Shown in pieces: positions 48,151 through 59,452 of a stretch of 64,000 nt of DNA. The translations under genes were made by a program, and so were the position numbers. The notes beneath the pieces were generated by a model that searched no databases, was not told the origin of the DNA, and saw only the letters and a list, made by a program, of their open reading frames with translations. This DNA is from Vibrio natriegens NBRC 15636 = ATCC 14048 = DSM 759 (GTDB lineage: Bacteria; Pseudomonadota; Gammaproteobacteria; Enterobacterales; Vibrionaceae): the NCBI RefSeq assembly GCF_035621455.1, contig NZ_CP141822.1:310001-374000 (forward strand), written 5' to 3'. Position 1 is the first letter of the stretch. The number at the start of each line of letters is the position of its first letter.

Positions 48151-49551
48151 TTAATCTAGTTCACGAATATCAACAAAGTGACCAGCGATAGCCGCCGCCG
48201 CCGCCATTGCAGGACTAACCAAGTGGGTACGACCATCACGGCCTTGACGACCTTCAAAGTTACGGTTTGAAGTCGATGCACAACGCTCCTGAGGACCTAG
48301 GCGGTCGTTGTTCATCGCCAGACACATTGAACAGCCCGGTAGACGCCATTCAAAGCCCGCTTCTTTAAAGATGACATCCAAGCCTTCTGCTTCCGCTTGT
48401 GCCTTCACTTGCTCAGATCCTGGAACAATCAATGCTTGAACGTGCGACGCGACTTTGCGGCCTTTAGCCACTTCTGCTGCTGCGCGCATGTCTTCAATAC
48501 GTGAGTTAGTACAAGAACCAACAAACACTTTATCAACTGGGTAGTCTGACAGTGATTTACCCGCTTCTAGTCCCATGTAAGCCAGTGCTTTTGCTGCCGA
48601 TGCTTTTTCCACTGGATCTGAAAAACTTTCTGGTGAAGGGATCGGTTGGTCAACCGCGATAACCTGACCTGGGTTTGTACCCCAAGTTACTTGCGGTTTG
48701 ATGTCCGCTGCGTTCAGCGTTACTACGGCATCAAATTCAGCATCATCGTCAGTTTTTAGTGTTTTCCAGTATTCAACTGCCGCGTCAAAATCTGCACCTT
48801 GTGGTGAGAATTTACGGCCTTTGATGTATTCGAACGTGGTTTCATCCGGTGCAATCAGACCTGCTTTCGCGCCCAATTCGATAGCCATGTTACATACTGT
48901 CATACGGCCTTCCATTGAAAGGTCCGTAATCGCTTCACCGCAGAACTCAACTACGTAGCCAGTACCGCCCGCCGCTGTCGTTTTACCGATGATCGCCAGT
49001 ACGATATCTTTTGCTGTAATGCCCGGAGCGACTTTACCTTTCACTTCGATTTTCATCGTTTTCGCACGTGCTTGTTTTAGCGTTTGAGTCGCTAGTACGT
49101 GTTCAACTTCAGATGTACCGATACCGAAAGCCAGTGAACCGAACGCGCCGTGTGTTGCTGTGTGAGAGTCACCACAAACAATGGTCATGCCCGGCAGAGT
49201 AATACCTAGCTCAGGGCCCATAACGTGGACAATGCCTTGGTATTTGTGGTTTAGGTCGTAAAGGGTTACACCGAATTCTTCACAGTTTTTCGATAGCGTT
49301 TCCATCTGGATACGTGCCATCTCACCAGAAGCGTTGATGTCTTTGGTTGTGGTCGAAACGTTGTGGTCCATTGTTGCAAACGTTTTGCTTACCTGACGCA
49401 CTTGACGGCCCTTTTCACGCAAGCCATCAAAAGCCTGTGGAGAGGTAACTTCGTGTACCAAGTGACGATCAATATAAAGAATCGGGTTTTCCCCTTCAGC
49501 TGCGACAGCAACGTGTGCGTCGTAGACCTTCTCGTAAAGTGTTTTGCCCAT
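48151..49551 (-). CDS. leuC: 3-isopropylmalate dehydratase large subunit (LeuC)
   Basis: A [4Fe-4S] aconitase-family enzyme. ATG 49551 ([13 protein letters not shown]) gives 466 residues as in E. coli; the frame extends two codons to a GTG. Cluster ligands lie in [14 protein letters not shown] and [15 protein letters not shown], and [20 protein letters not shown] is conserved. It lies between leuB and leuD. Confidence 0.98.
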   Translation of the reverse strand: MGKTLYEKVYDAHVAVAAEGENPILYIDRHLVHEVTSPQAFDGLREKGRQVRQVSKTFATMDHNVSTTTKDINASGEMARIQMETLSKNCEEFGVTLYDLNHKYQGIVHVMGPELGITLPGMTIVCGDSHTATHGAFGSLAFGIGTSEVEHVLATQTLKQARAKTMKIEVKGKVAPGITAKDIVLAIIGKTTAAGGTGYVVEFCGEAITDLSMEGRMTVCNMAIELGAKAGLIAPDETTFEYIKGRKFSPQGADFDAAVEYWKTLKTDDDAEFDAVVTLNAADIKPQVTWGTNPGQVIAVDQPIPSPESFSDPVEKASAAKALAYMGLEAGKSLSDYPVDKVFVGSCTNSRIEDMRAAAEVAKGRKVASHVQALIVPGSEQVKAQAEAEGLDVIFKEAGFEWRLPGCSMCLAMNNDRLGPQERCASTSNRNFEGRQGRDGRTHLVSPAMAAAAAIAGHFVDIRELD

Positions 49552-49624
49552 TATCACTAATCCTGTGTGCTGCCTCTGATAACGGCTTATCAGAGGCGAA
49601 TAATTATTATCAATCTAGTTTAAC

Positions 49625-50725
<1,101 letters not shown>

Positions 50726-50797
50726 TTAATATTCTAATTTTTAGCTAAATTTTATATCGAAGTTATTCTGTTGTGTGCTTGGAAGTAACGTTAGCTA

Positions 50798-52345
50798 TTA
50801 AACAGTCGCAATTTTCTTTTGCTTGATTTCGGCAATCTTGTCGGCACGGTGAATGCTGTTGATTACGTGCAGTAGAGCCTGACCTGACGCTTCTACGATA
50901 TCCGTTGAAACACCAGTACCATGGTACTTACGACCTTTGTAGTTAGCGATGATATCAGCTTGGCCTAAACCATCTTCACCTTCACCTTTTGCTGTTAAGT
51001 CGAACTTGTCTAGCACGATTTCGTAGCCTGTTACGCGGTAAATACACTGGTATAGCGCATCTACAGGACCATTACCGACTGCTGCTTCACACATTTCTTC
51101 ATCGCCACATTGCATTTTAATGCTGGTGGTTGCCATCACGCTGCCTGATTGCACGCTCAAGTAGTTCAACTTGTAGAAGTCGTCTTCTTCACGAAGGTTA
51201 GAGAAGTGCATTAGCGCTTCCAAGTCGTAATCGAAAACTTGTCCTTTACGGTCTGCTAGCTTCAAGAAGTCAGCGTACAACGCATCTAGGTTGTACTCAT
51301 CTTCTTTATAACCCATGGTCTCCATGTGGCTCTTCACTGCTGCACGACCGCTACGGCTGGTTAAGTTAAGTGCTTGGTTCTTAAGACCAATCGACTCAGG
51401 AGTCATGATCTCGTAGGTATTCTTGTTCTTAAGCATGCCATCTTGGTGAATGCCTGAGGAGTGGCTAAACGCGTTGGCACCGACGATAGCTTTGTTACTC
51501 TGGATAGGCATATTACATAGTTGGCTGACTAACTTACTGGTACGGTGGATTTCATCGTGTTTGATGCCAGTGCGAACGCCCATTAGTTCTTCGCGCGTTT
51601 TGATGATCATCGCGATTTCTTCAAGAGAGCAGTTACCCGCACGCTCACCGATACCATTAATTGTACCTTCTACCTGACGCGCACCTGCCTGAACAGCGGC
51701 AATAGAGTTAGCAACGGACATACCTAAATCATCATGGCAGTGAACCGAAATGATGGCTTTATCGATGTTTGGTACGCGGTTAAATAGCGTTTCAATGATG
51801 CCGCCAAACTCACTTGGTACCGTGTAGCCCACAGTATCAGGAATGTTTACGGTTGTCGCACCTGCATTGATTGCAGCTTCAACCATACGGCATAGGTTGT
51901 CGATTGGTGTACGACCGGCATCTTCACAAGAAAACTCAACATCATCGGTGTAGTTACGTGCATGTTTGACCGCATTCACCGCCATTTCTAACACATCGTC
52001 ATAGCTGCGGCGTAGCTTGTCTTCGACGTGAATGGTCGATGTAGCCAAAAATGTATGAATACGGAACTGATCAGCGACTTTCAATGCTTCTGCAGCAGCA
52101 TCAATGTCTTTCGCAACGGCACGCGAAAGAGCACAAATTCGGCTGTTTTTAATGTTTTTAGCAATGGTTTGTACTGACTCGAAATCACCCGGAGAAGAGA
52201 TAGGGAAACCTGCTTCGATGACATCAACGCCCAGCCTTTCCAGCGCATAGGCAATTTGCAGTTTTTCTTTAACCGTCAAGCTTGCTGATAACGCTTGCTC
52301 GCCATCACGCAAAGTGGTGTCGAATATAATGACTTGATCGTTCAT
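50798..52345 (-). CDS. leuA: 2-isopropylmalate synthase (LeuA)
   Basis: Condenses acetyl-CoA with 2-ketoisovalerate, the first committed step to leucine. It has 515 residues: an N-terminal TIM barrel beginning [19 protein letters not shown] with the metal-binding [11 protein letters not shown], and a C-terminal regulatory domain (about 395-515) for leucine feedback. It is the first structural gene, behind a leader peptide and attenuator. Confidence 0.98.
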   Translation of the reverse strand: MNDQVIIFDTTLRDGEQALSASLTVKEKLQIAYALERLGVDVIEAGFPISSPGDFESVQTIAKNIKNSRICALSRAVAKDIDAAAEALKVADQFRIHTFLATSTIHVEDKLRRSYDDVLEMAVNAVKHARNYTDDVEFSCEDAGRTPIDNLCRMVEAAINAGATTVNIPDTVGYTVPSEFGGIIETLFNRVPNIDKAIISVHCHDDLGMSVANSIAAVQAGARQVEGTINGIGERAGNCSLEEIAMIIKTREELMGVRTGIKHDEIHRTSKLVSQLCNMPIQSNKAIVGANAFSHSSGIHQDGMLKNKNTYEIMTPESIGLKNQALNLTSRSGRAAVKSHMETMGYKEDEYNLDALYADFLKLADRKGQVFDYDLEALMHFSNLREEDDFYKLNYLSVQSGSVMATTSIKMQCGDEEMCEAAVGNGPVDALYQCIYRVTGYEIVLDKFDLTAKGEGEDGLGQADIIANYKGRKYHGTGVSTDIVEASGQALLHVINSIHRADKIAEIKQKKIATV

Positions 52346-52411
52346 GTTTGCTTCCTTAATGATTTCTGCACTTTCGTGTGAGTTAATCGTTTACTTCCGG
52401 TATTTAGGTAT

Positions 52412-52438
52412 AAAAAAACCCGCATTTGCATGCGGGTT
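52412..52438 (-). terminator. Leucine operon attenuator
   Basis: On the minus strand AACCCGCAT, 4-nt loop, ATGCGGGTT, then T7, between the leader peptide and leuA. It is an intrinsic terminator whose formation should depend on leader translation. Confidence 0.9.
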
Positions 52439-52473
52439 CTTAGAACTTGGTGTGGTTATTTTTCTTCCACAGC

Positions 52474-52536
52474 CTACCCGCGCGAACTGGTCACGATCAG
52501 GAGGAGGCTAAGCAGGATAGAAAAATGAGCTGACAT
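52474..52536 (-). CDS. leuL: leu operon leader peptide (LeuL)
   Basis: A 20-residue ORF from ATG at 52536 to TAG, preceded by GGAAAG. It contains the control run ILLSLLL (codons CTG CTT AGC CTC CTC CTG), five leucines in six codons. It lies between the leu promoter and the attenuator hairpin. When charged leucyl-tRNA is scarce, the ribosome should stall here and prevent the terminator. Confidence 0.88.
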   Translation of the reverse strand: MSAHFSILLSLLLIVTSSRG

Positions 52537-52571
52537 AATTGTTAAGCTTTCCACAAAATTAAGTTAACAAA

Positions 52572-52600
52572 TTAGTACCGCACTCCATGAACTACGTCAA
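52572..52600 (-). promoter_or_regulatory. Promoter of the leu operon
   Basis: On the minus strand TTGACG (52600-52595), 17-bp spacer, TACTAA (52577-52572), about 36 bp upstream of the leader peptide start. Confidence 0.75.
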
Positions 52601-52945
52601 CCCTAAAGTCGATTTTTTATTCATATCGGATGAGTCGATTGCAAAGAGGAGTATTTCATCCCGTAAAAAGTGAGCTGATAGGGGGTTCCATGATTCAGTC
52701 AAACTCTCGATAAAGATCACGGGTTCATTAGGTTGATCATTAAATAGAGGGATCAGGCTTACAAGCTATCCAGACAAGCATTGAATTGTTGGTTGAGAAT
52801 CGATAGATAGAGTTTATAGTCTATCTCGAAGTGATGATAACACTGCCTATTGCTTAGATTGGTTCGACAAGACAATGAGGCGTCTCTGTGTTCAGTTTCT
52901 GAGGTAGTTCTTGAACTAAGTGAAAGTTACAAAGGCAGAGGATTA
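52601..52945. other. Intergenic region between leu promoter and SH3 lipoprotein
   Basis: No supported gene. A hairpin AGATAGA/TCTATCT lies at 52805-52826. The frame from 52850 to 52945 is an in-frame extension of the lipoprotein gene and is treated as leader. Confidence 0.4.
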
Positions 52946-53722
52946 ATGGCTAAAGCAAAACAATTTGGATGTTCAGCACTAGCACTAACATTGATCAGCT
53001 TATCAGGTTGTCAGCTGTTTCAATCACAAACAACTCTGATCGTTCCACCTACCGTTACGAATGATCAGGCTCAGGTCGTCGCGATAATTCGTGATCAAAT
53101 GGATATGTACCTGAGCTACGAAGGCCGAGAGTATTTCTTAAATCAGATGTTGGTTGCGCTGGAGTCTGACAGTCGCAATAGGTTTAAGGGGAAAGACCCA
53201 GAAACCTATGCATGGTGGAAGATTCATGTTCAGCCTAACGAATTGCATCAGGCTGAAGTCGTCAGGCCGATGGAAGAGGGCATTGAGGTATACCAGGGAT
53301 TAGAGTTTATGGATGTACCTTATCGCTCAAAGTCGACATTGCACTTGCGCTCCAAGCCCAGTTCGGATGGAGAAGAACTGAGCTCAGTCAGTAAAGGGGA
53401 AGTATTTAATGTTGTCGCTAAAGTCTCCGACCTGCCATGGTATTTGGTTGAGAAACGAGGGGTGATCAAAGGCTATCTCCATCAAGATTATGCGCGGAGT
53501 AATGTCGGCGAGCGTGATCTTCTTTCTACACCACCCAATCCTTTACTCGCGTCCGCTAAGGTTGCCGATGATAACTTTGAATATCGGTATGAGCTTCAGG
53601 GAAGCTACACTTGCCGGGTACTCAGCTATGAGTTGAGTAAAAATGGTGAGTTTACCACTGGTGCCTTGCGGGCCTGTCGTAAAAAGAGAAAGGTCTGGTA
53701 TATCGACGCACCGCAAGCCTAA
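52946..53722 (+). CDS. SH3-domain lipoprotein
   Basis: A 258-residue protein. ATG 52946 has AGAGGA upstream and begins a lipoprotein signal (SALALTLISLSGC, lipobox LSGC near residue 22); the frame extends 32 codons upstream without a signal. A bacterial SH3 domain lies at about residues 125-190 (STLHLRSKPSSDGEELSSVSKGE). Such domains bind peptidoglycan or peptides. The C-terminal region (CRVLSYELSKNGEF) is unassigned. It is monocistronic in appearance. Function unknown. Confidence 0.82.
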   Translation: MAKAKQFGCSALALTLISLSGCQLFQSQTTLIVPPTVTNDQAQVVAIIRDQMDMYLSYEGREYFLNQMLVALESDSRNRFKGKDPETYAWWKIHVQPNELHQAEVVRPMEEGIEVYQGLEFMDVPYRSKSTLHLRSKPSSDGEELSSVSKGEVFNVVAKVSDLPWYLVEKRGVIKGYLHQDYARSNVGERDLLSTPPNPLLASAKVADDNFEYRYELQGSYTCRVLSYELSKNGEFTTGALRACRKKRKVWYIDAPQA

Positions 53723-53816
53723 CCCCCATCATGTCCCAATACGTCCATAAATGGCACGTAAAAATATTGATTTGTTCGGCTGTCTTGAGGCCGGGTAAAT
53801 CACTTCTACGTTACGC

Positions 53817-53860
53817 CTGTCATTAATTGTCCAACTTCCCGTCATGTGGCTGTCACTAAA
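53817..53860 (+). promoter_or_regulatory. Phased Pho-box repeats upstream of PAP2 phosphatase
   Basis: CTGTCAT at 53817, CCGTCAT at 53839 and CTGTCAC at 53850 are spaced exactly 22 and 11 bp, the PhoB direct-repeat phase; a degenerate TTGTCCA at 53827 fills the remaining turn. A TAATTT -10-like hexamer follows about 8 bp downstream (53868). It lies 48 bp before the start codon. Confidence 0.65.
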
Positions 53861-53907
53861 AACACCTAATTTGCGTACAAGGCGTTGTCAAAGTGAGGGA
53901 AGGTCAT

Positions 53908-54456
53908 ATGAGAACGATAGAGACAATTACTCAGCCAATAACGGCCATCGCTAAGTTCGACTTAGCACTTTCTAGCGTTTGTTTACAACACCGCTTTAAT
54001 CAGCAAGTAGCAAATATTAGCAAAGGGATTTCACACAGTGGTGATGGCCATCTTTACTTAGTTCTTGGAGTACTGGCGTGGTACCTGGATAAGGAGCAGG
54101 GGTTATGGTTTCTGCTTGCCGGGCTGCTGGCATTTGCCGTCGAACTGCCAATCTATTGGACGCTGAAAAACAGTTTTAAGCGTCGCCGTCCTGAAGAACT
54201 GAGCGCTTTATTACCTGCTTTTATTACCCCTTCTGATCGCTACAGTTTACCGTCCGGACATACTGCTGCCGCTTTTGTCATGGCAACACTTATTGATCAC
54301 TTCTACCCACAGCTGGGATTTGCTGCTTATTTCTGGGCGAGCTTGATCGGCTCTGCGCGTATCTTCCTCGGGGTGCACTTTTTTACGGACATCATCATCG
54401 GTGCGCTGTTGGGAAGTTTGTGTGGTGGGCTCGCTATTTCAATGATCGGAGTTTAA
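53908..54456 (+). CDS. PAP2-family membrane phosphatase
   Basis: A 182-residue membrane protein with the three-part phosphatase motif: KNSFKRRRP (C1), LPSGHTAAAF (C2) and ARIFLGVHFFTD (C3). It resembles PgpB-type lipid phosphatases acting on phosphatidate, PGP or undecaprenyl diphosphate. ATG 53908 has GAAGG five bases upstream; the longer start at 53893 is not needed. Three to five hydrophobic helices. It is followed immediately by a glycosyltransferase gene and preceded by Pho-box-like repeats. Confidence 0.9.
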   Translation: MRTIETITQPITAIAKFDLALSSVCLQHRFNQQVANISKGISHSGDGHLYLVLGVLAWYLDKEQGLWFLLAGLLAFAVELPIYWTLKNSFKRRRPEELSALLPAFITPSDRYSLPSGHTAAAFVMATLIDHFYPQLGFAAYFWASLIGSARIFLGVHFFTDIIIGALLGSLCGGLAISMIGV

Positions 54457-54459
54457 TTG

Positions 54460-55506
54460 ATGAAAATCCTATACGGTGTGCAAGGCACCGGAAATGGTCA
54501 TATTGCTCGCGCCAGAGCCATGAGCAAAGCATTTGGAATGCGAGATGTGCAAGTCGATTTTCTGTTTTCTGGTCGTGACCCAAACAAGTACTTTTCAATG
54601 GAAGCGTTTGGTGATTATCAAACGCGTCGAGGGCTCACTTTTGTGACCGAAAAAGGATCGGTAAACTACGCAAAAACGGCACTTAACAACAATTTGATTC
54701 AGTTTTTTAAAGAAGTGAATCAGTTAGACCTCTCTACTTATGATCTGGTGATTAATGATTTTGAACCTGTGACGGCATGGGCTGCCCGTAAGCAGAACAA
54801 GCCATGTATTGGGATCAGTCATCAGAATGCCTTCCGTTATCCTGTTCCGCTTAAAGGCGCAAGTTGGCTGGATAAGTCAGTGATTGAACACTTTGCTCCC
54901 TCACAACATCATCTGGGTTTGCACTGGTATCATTTCGATCAGCCCATACTGCCTCCTATCATTCATACATTGGACAGTCAGGAACACTGCGATAATTTCG
55001 TGCTGGTTTACTTGCCTTTTGAATCTATTGAGGACATTGCTGATCTATTGTTCCACTTTAATCAGCAGTCATTCATTTGTTATCACCCTGATGTGATAGA
55101 AAGTGAAGTGATCGAGAATATCGAGCTGCGTCCACTGTGCCATACCAATTTTCAGCATCACCTACATCGTTGTAGTGGCGTCATCGCCAATGGTGGTTTT
55201 GAGCTGCCGTCAGAGGCGCTTTCTCTCGGCAAGAAGTTATTGTTGAAACCATTAGCGGGTCAATTTGAACAGCAAAGTAATGTCGCAACACTTGAAGATT
55301 TAGGGCTTGCTTCTTCGATGGACAGCTTAGACATTTCAGCGGTTCGCCATTGGCTGAAAGAGCAACAAGCGGAGAGCGTTAAGTATCCGGATGTGGCTCA
55401 GGCGATCGTTCATTGGGTGCTGCAAGGCTCATGGGATTCTCAAGAAGAGTTGTCCAGGCAGTTGTGGGAGCAAGTGGACTTTCCGAGTTACGTCTCTCAT
55501 ATCTAA
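54460..55506 (+). CDS. MJ1255/VC2487 family glycosyltransferase
   Basis: A 348-residue GT-B glycosyltransferase related to MurG and MGDG synthases. N-terminal YGVQGTGNGHIARARAM gives the acceptor-side glycine loop, and GGFELPSEALSLGKKLLLKP with LAGQFEQQSN the nucleotide-sugar site. It starts 3 bp after the PAP2 stop (TTG then ATG), so they are one operon. No membrane segment is seen; it would work at the inner face of the membrane. The acceptor is unknown; a lipid is plausible from the neighbour. Confidence 0.88.
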   Translation: MKILYGVQGTGNGHIARARAMSKAFGMRDVQVDFLFSGRDPNKYFSMEAFGDYQTRRGLTFVTEKGSVNYAKTALNNNLIQFFKEVNQLDLSTYDLVINDFEPVTAWAARKQNKPCIGISHQNAFRYPVPLKGASWLDKSVIEHFAPSQHHLGLHWYHFDQPILPPIIHTLDSQEHCDNFVLVYLPFESIEDIADLLFHFNQQSFICYHPDVIESEVIENIELRPLCHTNFQHHLHRCSGVIANGGFELPSEALSLGKKLLLKPLAGQFEQQSNVATLEDLGLASSMDSLDISAVRHWLKEQQAESVKYPDVAQAIVHWVLQGSWDSQEELSRQLWEQVDFPSYVSHI

Positions 55507-55529
55507 AAAGCCAGAACCAAGAAATTTTT

Positions 55530-55563
55530 AATGCAGCAGTGTAATAATTACTGCTGCATTTTT
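55530..55563 (+). terminator. Terminator of the PAP2-glycosyltransferase operon
   Basis: AATGCAGCAGT, 9-nt loop, ACTGCTGCATT, then TTT. Confidence 0.88.
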
Positions 55564-56034
55564 ATTCACTTTATGTTAGTTTTGATTCAATCGTGCTGTC
55601 GTTGCTACTGTGCTTTTCTAAGCCAAATTACTCAGGGTTATTGACTGTGTTTCTCTTAAAAAATTTATTCATATTCTCAGTGAATGGGTTTTGGGCTCAT
55701 TTTTCTCACTGTTGAAAACACGACCCATGGGCTTGATTTGCCTGATTTTAGCGATTTTATATTTTTTTATGTTTTTATCAATATATTGATTTTTAAAGGA
55801 TAAATAAATTAAGGGCTAAAATTTACTGATTAATTGTCAATCTAGTTGCGAAACCCTAATCAATTCGTTGATAGTACGGTTCGAGCCGGAATTATGCGGC
55901 CGATAAATATAATAAAAATCAGGTTTTCTATTCGTGAGATAATTGAATCCAGCCGCCGTCTTTTGTGCGAGATGGGATTCTATTCGCTATGAATTCATTG
56001 AACCAAATTGACGATTACAAAAGAGGCGCACTCA
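55564..56034. other. Long AT-rich leader region of leuO
   Basis: About 470 bp without a supported gene, strongly AT-rich (runs such as ATATTTTTTTATGTTTTTATC near 55759), of the kind bound by H-NS. The distance suggests a complex leuO promoter or a long untranslated leader. Confidence 0.45.
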
Positions 56035-56994
56035 ATGTTAGATAAAAAAGACGCGATGAGCGCAATTGCTAGCTACCGTATGGAAAGTACTTTGCGTGGT
56101 GTAGATTTAAACCTGTTAACGGTATTTGATGCCGTAATGCAGGAGCAAAATATCACTCGCGCAGCACACAACTTAGGTATGTCTCAACCAGCAGTAAGTA
56201 ACGCAGTCGCACGTTTAAAAGTGATGTTTAATGACGAACTATTCATGCGTCAGGGTCGAGGCATTCAGCCAACCCAACGTGCTCGTCAGCTATTTGGTCC
56301 CATCCGTCAGGCGCTGCAATTGATCCGCAATGAGCTGCCAAGCTCTGTATTCCAACCGGAGTCTTCAACGCGCTTATTTAAACTGGCGATCTGTAGCCCA
56401 TGTGACTTACGTTTTGCACCAAAGATTATGTCTAAAGTGGCGCAACAGGCACCGAGCGTTCAGCTTCATTTAGACGCTGAATTCGACCGTCTTCTGTCTG
56501 AACGCATGCGTTACCAGGAGATTGATTTTGTGATCGACTACGCTCGCTTTGATGAGCAAGGTTTCTCGAGCACAGAAATTTTTAAAGATGAACTGGTGGT
56601 GATTGCTTCTAAAACGCATTCACGTATTCAGGGCATGGTCACTGAAGAGCAGCTGATTAACGAAAAACACGCGAAACTTTCACGAGTGCATGGTCAACGT
56701 AGCTTCTCTGAGCAAGCGTACCGCGAGCTTGATTGTCTGGCTGCGTATGAAGGTTCAAGCCTGAGCAACCTGCTTTATGTGGTAAGTCAATCTGAGCTTG
56801 TGACGATTGCGCCACGCTGGATGGCAGAAAATGCGGTAAACAGCGATCAGCTGCAAATTCTGGAACTGCCATTTGCAAGTAAAGAAATCAGTGGATATCT
56901 GAGCTGGCATGAGTCTAGTGAGAAAGACAAAGGTCACATCTGGCTTCGTGATCAGTTGATGATTATCTGTGGCGAAGTTGTCGCACAAAAATAA
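56035..56994 (+). CDS. leuO: LysR-type transcriptional regulator LeuO
   Basis: A 319-residue LysR regulator. ATG 56035 has AAAGAGGCG upstream; the longer frame begins at TTG. The HTH lies at about residues 40-60 (ITRAAHNLGMSQPAVSNAVARL) after the LeuO-typical GVDLNLLTVFDAVM; the effector domain fills the rest. LeuO counters H-NS silencing and in vibrios (also called CalR) affects virulence, bile response and biofilm genes. It lies near leuABCD as in enterics. Confidence 0.95.
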   Translation: MLDKKDAMSAIASYRMESTLRGVDLNLLTVFDAVMQEQNITRAAHNLGMSQPAVSNAVARLKVMFNDELFMRQGRGIQPTQRARQLFGPIRQALQLIRNELPSSVFQPESSTRLFKLAICSPCDLRFAPKIMSKVAQQAPSVQLHLDAEFDRLLSERMRYQEIDFVIDYARFDEQGFSSTEIFKDELVVIASKTHSRIQGMVTEEQLINEKHAKLSRVHGQRSFSEQAYRELDCLAAYEGSSLSNLLYVVSQSELVTIAPRWMAENAVNSDQLQILELPFASKEISGYLSWHESSEKDKGHIWLRDQLMIICGEVVAQK

Positions 56995-57003
56995 GTGAAG
57001 TAT

Positions 57004-57130
57004 GAGCTACCGGTTGAATCCGGTAACTCAGTAAGTACTGAGTGTTTGATGCGGTAGATTCCTCAAATACTCACCAAATTTTACAATTACAAAGCCCCGG
57101 AAGGTTTGCTCTTTCGGGGCTTTTTATTTT
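57004..57130 (+). terminator. Hairpin series after leuO, last one a terminator
   Basis: Three stems follow the stop. TACCGG/CCGGTA is at about 57008-57025. An 18-bp palindrome ACTCAGTA-AG-TACTGAGT is at 57026-57043. The terminator AAAGCCCCG/CGGGGCTTT is at 57091-57123, followed by TT-ATTTT. Confidence 0.85.
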
Positions 57131-57320
57131 TTACAATGGTTAATACAAACAGAAAGTTAAGTGCTTTTCTATCCGACTATTGATGGGGTGGTTCGCACTC
57201 ATTAGTGAAGCCGATCTCTTAATAAAGAGAAGTTTGATATTCGTCAGTTGCGTTTTGCCGCCCTGTGAGTACACTTGCTCGCTCAATTAGCTTACACCTG
57301 TAAGCCAAAGGTAAGTAAAA

Positions 57321-59120
57321 ATGGCCAAGTTAGATTTTCATATCGTTAAACGTATTCGTGAACAAATTGCGAAAGGTGATACTCGCGTTGCTCTAAAACA
57401 CAAAGTGGGCAATGAATGGCAAGGTATTACTTGGCAGCAATTTGGTCAGCAAGTGGATGAACTATCGCTTGCACTTTTGGCTCAGGGATTGAGAGTTCAA
57501 GATAAGGTCGGCATTTTCTCAAATAACATGCCGCAATGGACGATTGCTGATTTCGCCGCACTGCAAGTACGCAGTGTGACGGTTCCTATCTATCCGACTA
57601 ATACGGCTGCGCAGTCGGCGTATATCCTCGACAATGCAGACGTGAAAGTTCTGTTTGTGGGTGAGCAGCCTCAGTTTGATGCAGCCGTCAGTATTTTCGA
57701 GCAATGCAGTCAGCTAGAACTGATCGTGGCGATGTCTGACGATATCGAGCTTGGAGATCATCCATTTGTTGCTTCTTGGAAGGATTTTATTGCCAAGGGC
57801 AACAGCGGTTACCAAGAAGAGTTGGACGCTCGTGTTGCACAGGCTTGTGAAGATGATTTGCTTACCCTGATTTATACCTCTGGTACAACAGGACAACCGA
57901 AAGGGGTAATGCTGGATTATGCCAATATTGCCGCGCAGCTAGAAGGTCATGATAAACGCTTGAGCCTATCTCAGGATGACGTCTCGCTGTGTTTCCTGCC
58001 ATTGTCTCATGTGTTCGAGAGAGCGTGGACATTCTATGTCCTGTATAAAGGCGCAACCAACTGTTACCTCAAAGACACAGCGCAAGTGCGAGACGCGCTC
58101 AGTCAGGTTCGTCCAACTGTGATGTGTGCAGTGCCTCGCTTCTACGAAAAGATTTTTTCTGCGATTCATGAGAAGGTGTCTCGTGCACCGATCCACCGTA
58201 AGATCATGTTTACCTGGGCGGTGAACATGGGCGCTAAAATGGCGTTATGCCATCAGGAAAAGCGTCAGCCTTCAATCATACTACGTAAAGCTCATGCTCT
58301 GGCTGATAAGCTGGTATTGAGTAAGCTACGTGCGCTATTAGGTGGGCGTATTAACTTCATGCCTTGTGGCGGCGCGAAGCTGGATGAAACCATCGGCCGT
58401 TTCTTCCATGCGATGGGCATTAACGTTAAGTTAGGCTACGGCATGACGGAAACAACCGCGACCGTATCATGCTGGGATGATTACTGCTTCGATCCTGACT
58501 CTATCGGTACATCGATGCCTGGCGCGCAAGTAAAAATCGGTGCAAACAACGAAATTCTGGTTCGTGGCCCTATGGTCATGCGTGGCTACTACAAAATGCC
58601 AGAAGAGACTGAAAAAACGTTCGATGAGCACGGTTTCCTGAAAACTGGCGATGCGGGTCATATTGATGAAAACGGCAATCTCTTTATCACTGATCGTATT
58701 AAAGAGTTGATGAAAACCTCGGGTGGTAAGTACATTGCGCCACAAATGATCGAGGGTGCCATCGGTAAAGATCACTTTATCGAGCATATTGCGGTTATCG
58801 CTGATACACGTAAGTTCGTTTCAGCATTGATTGTGCCGTGTTTTGATTCGTTGGAAGAGTATGCCAAAGAATTGAACATTGCGTATCACGATCGCGTTGA
58901 GTTGATCAAACATCACCAAGTCGTAGAAATGCTCGAAAAGCGAGTTAATGAACTGCAAAAAGAGCTGGCTAAGTTTGAACAAGTTAAAAAGTTTAAACTG
59001 TTGCCAAAGGCTTTCTCGATGGATGATGGTGAGCTGACACCGACACAAAAATTGCGTCGTAAAGTTATCAACGACAAATACCAAGATGAAATCGAAGAAA
59101 TGTACAAGGAAAAGCACTAG
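57321..59120 (+). CDS. AMP-forming long-chain acyl-CoA synthetase
   Basis: A 599-residue ligase of the ANL superfamily that activates fatty acids to acyl-CoA. P-loop [16 protein letters not shown] near residues 187-202, [12 protein letters not shown] (A5), TGDAGHID (A7), [17 protein letters not shown] (A8/A10). The size and the [10 protein letters not shown] form match the FAA1/FadD15-like long-chain group rather than E. coli FadD. It is monocistronic, between leuO and ilvI. Confidence 0.92.
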   Translation: MAKLDFHIVKRIREQIAKGDTRVALKHKVGNEWQGITWQQFGQQVDELSLALLAQGLRVQDKVGIFSNNMPQWTIADFAALQVRSVTVPIYPTNTAAQSAYILDNADVKVLFVGEQPQFDAAVSIFEQCSQLELIVAMSDDIELGDHPFVASWKDFIAKGNSGYQEELDARVAQACEDDLLTLIYTSGTTGQPKGVMLDYANIAAQLEGHDKRLSLSQDDVSLCFLPLSHVFERAWTFYVLYKGATNCYLKDTAQVRDALSQVRPTVMCAVPRFYEKIFSAIHEKVSRAPIHRKIMFTWAVNMGAKMALCHQEKRQPSIILRKAHALADKLVLSKLRALLGGRINFMPCGGAKLDETIGRFFHAMGINVKLGYGMTETTATVSCWDDYCFDPDSIGTSMPGAQVKIGANNEILVRGPMVMRGYYKMPEETEKTFDEHGFLKTGDAGHIDENGNLFITDRIKELMKTSGGKYIAPQMIEGAIGKDHFIEHIAVIADTRKFVSALIVPCFDSLEEYAKELNIAYHDRVELIKHHQVVEMLEKRVNELQKELAKFEQVKKFKLLPKAFSMDDGELTPTQKLRRKVINDKYQDEIEEMYKEKH

Positions 59121-59158
59121 TTCGCTTAACTTGAACTCGCTTAGATTTCAAATTGATT

Positions 59159-59203
59159 AAAAAGTCCCCAGAGATGCCTCGTTCATGTCTGGGGACTTTT
59201 TTA
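59159..59203 (+). terminator. Terminator of the acyl-CoA synthetase gene
   Basis: AAAAAGTCCCCAGA and TCTGGGGACTTTTT around a 15-nt loop, then further T. Confidence 0.92.
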
Positions 59204-59452
59204 TTTACCAGTGTTCCTACTGTATTTTCGCCTGGTTAAGGGTGATTTTTCGACAAATATAGAGTTGCATATGAAATAATATTCTTTTTTTAACCAATAC
59301 GCTCATTGATCATACTGTCTATTTTCGCTTCTCTGGCTGCTCTTCCTTCTATCAATCCAATTCTTGGTATCTTGTTAAGAAATGAGACCTAGATCTCATT
59401 AGACCCGTTGATAATAAAACGTTACATTTGTTGGGTAACCTTGCGGGATGTT
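59204..59452. other. Upstream region of ilvIH
   Basis: Between the terminator and the candidate leader ORF I see no gene. The stretch is AT-rich to about 59420, where the ilvIH promoter is expected; no clear Lrp pattern could be assigned. Confidence 0.4.

Noticed and set aside
52850..52945. N-terminal extension of the SH3 lipoprotein
   Set aside because: It would bury the lipoprotein signal sequence; ATG 52946 has the better ribosome site.
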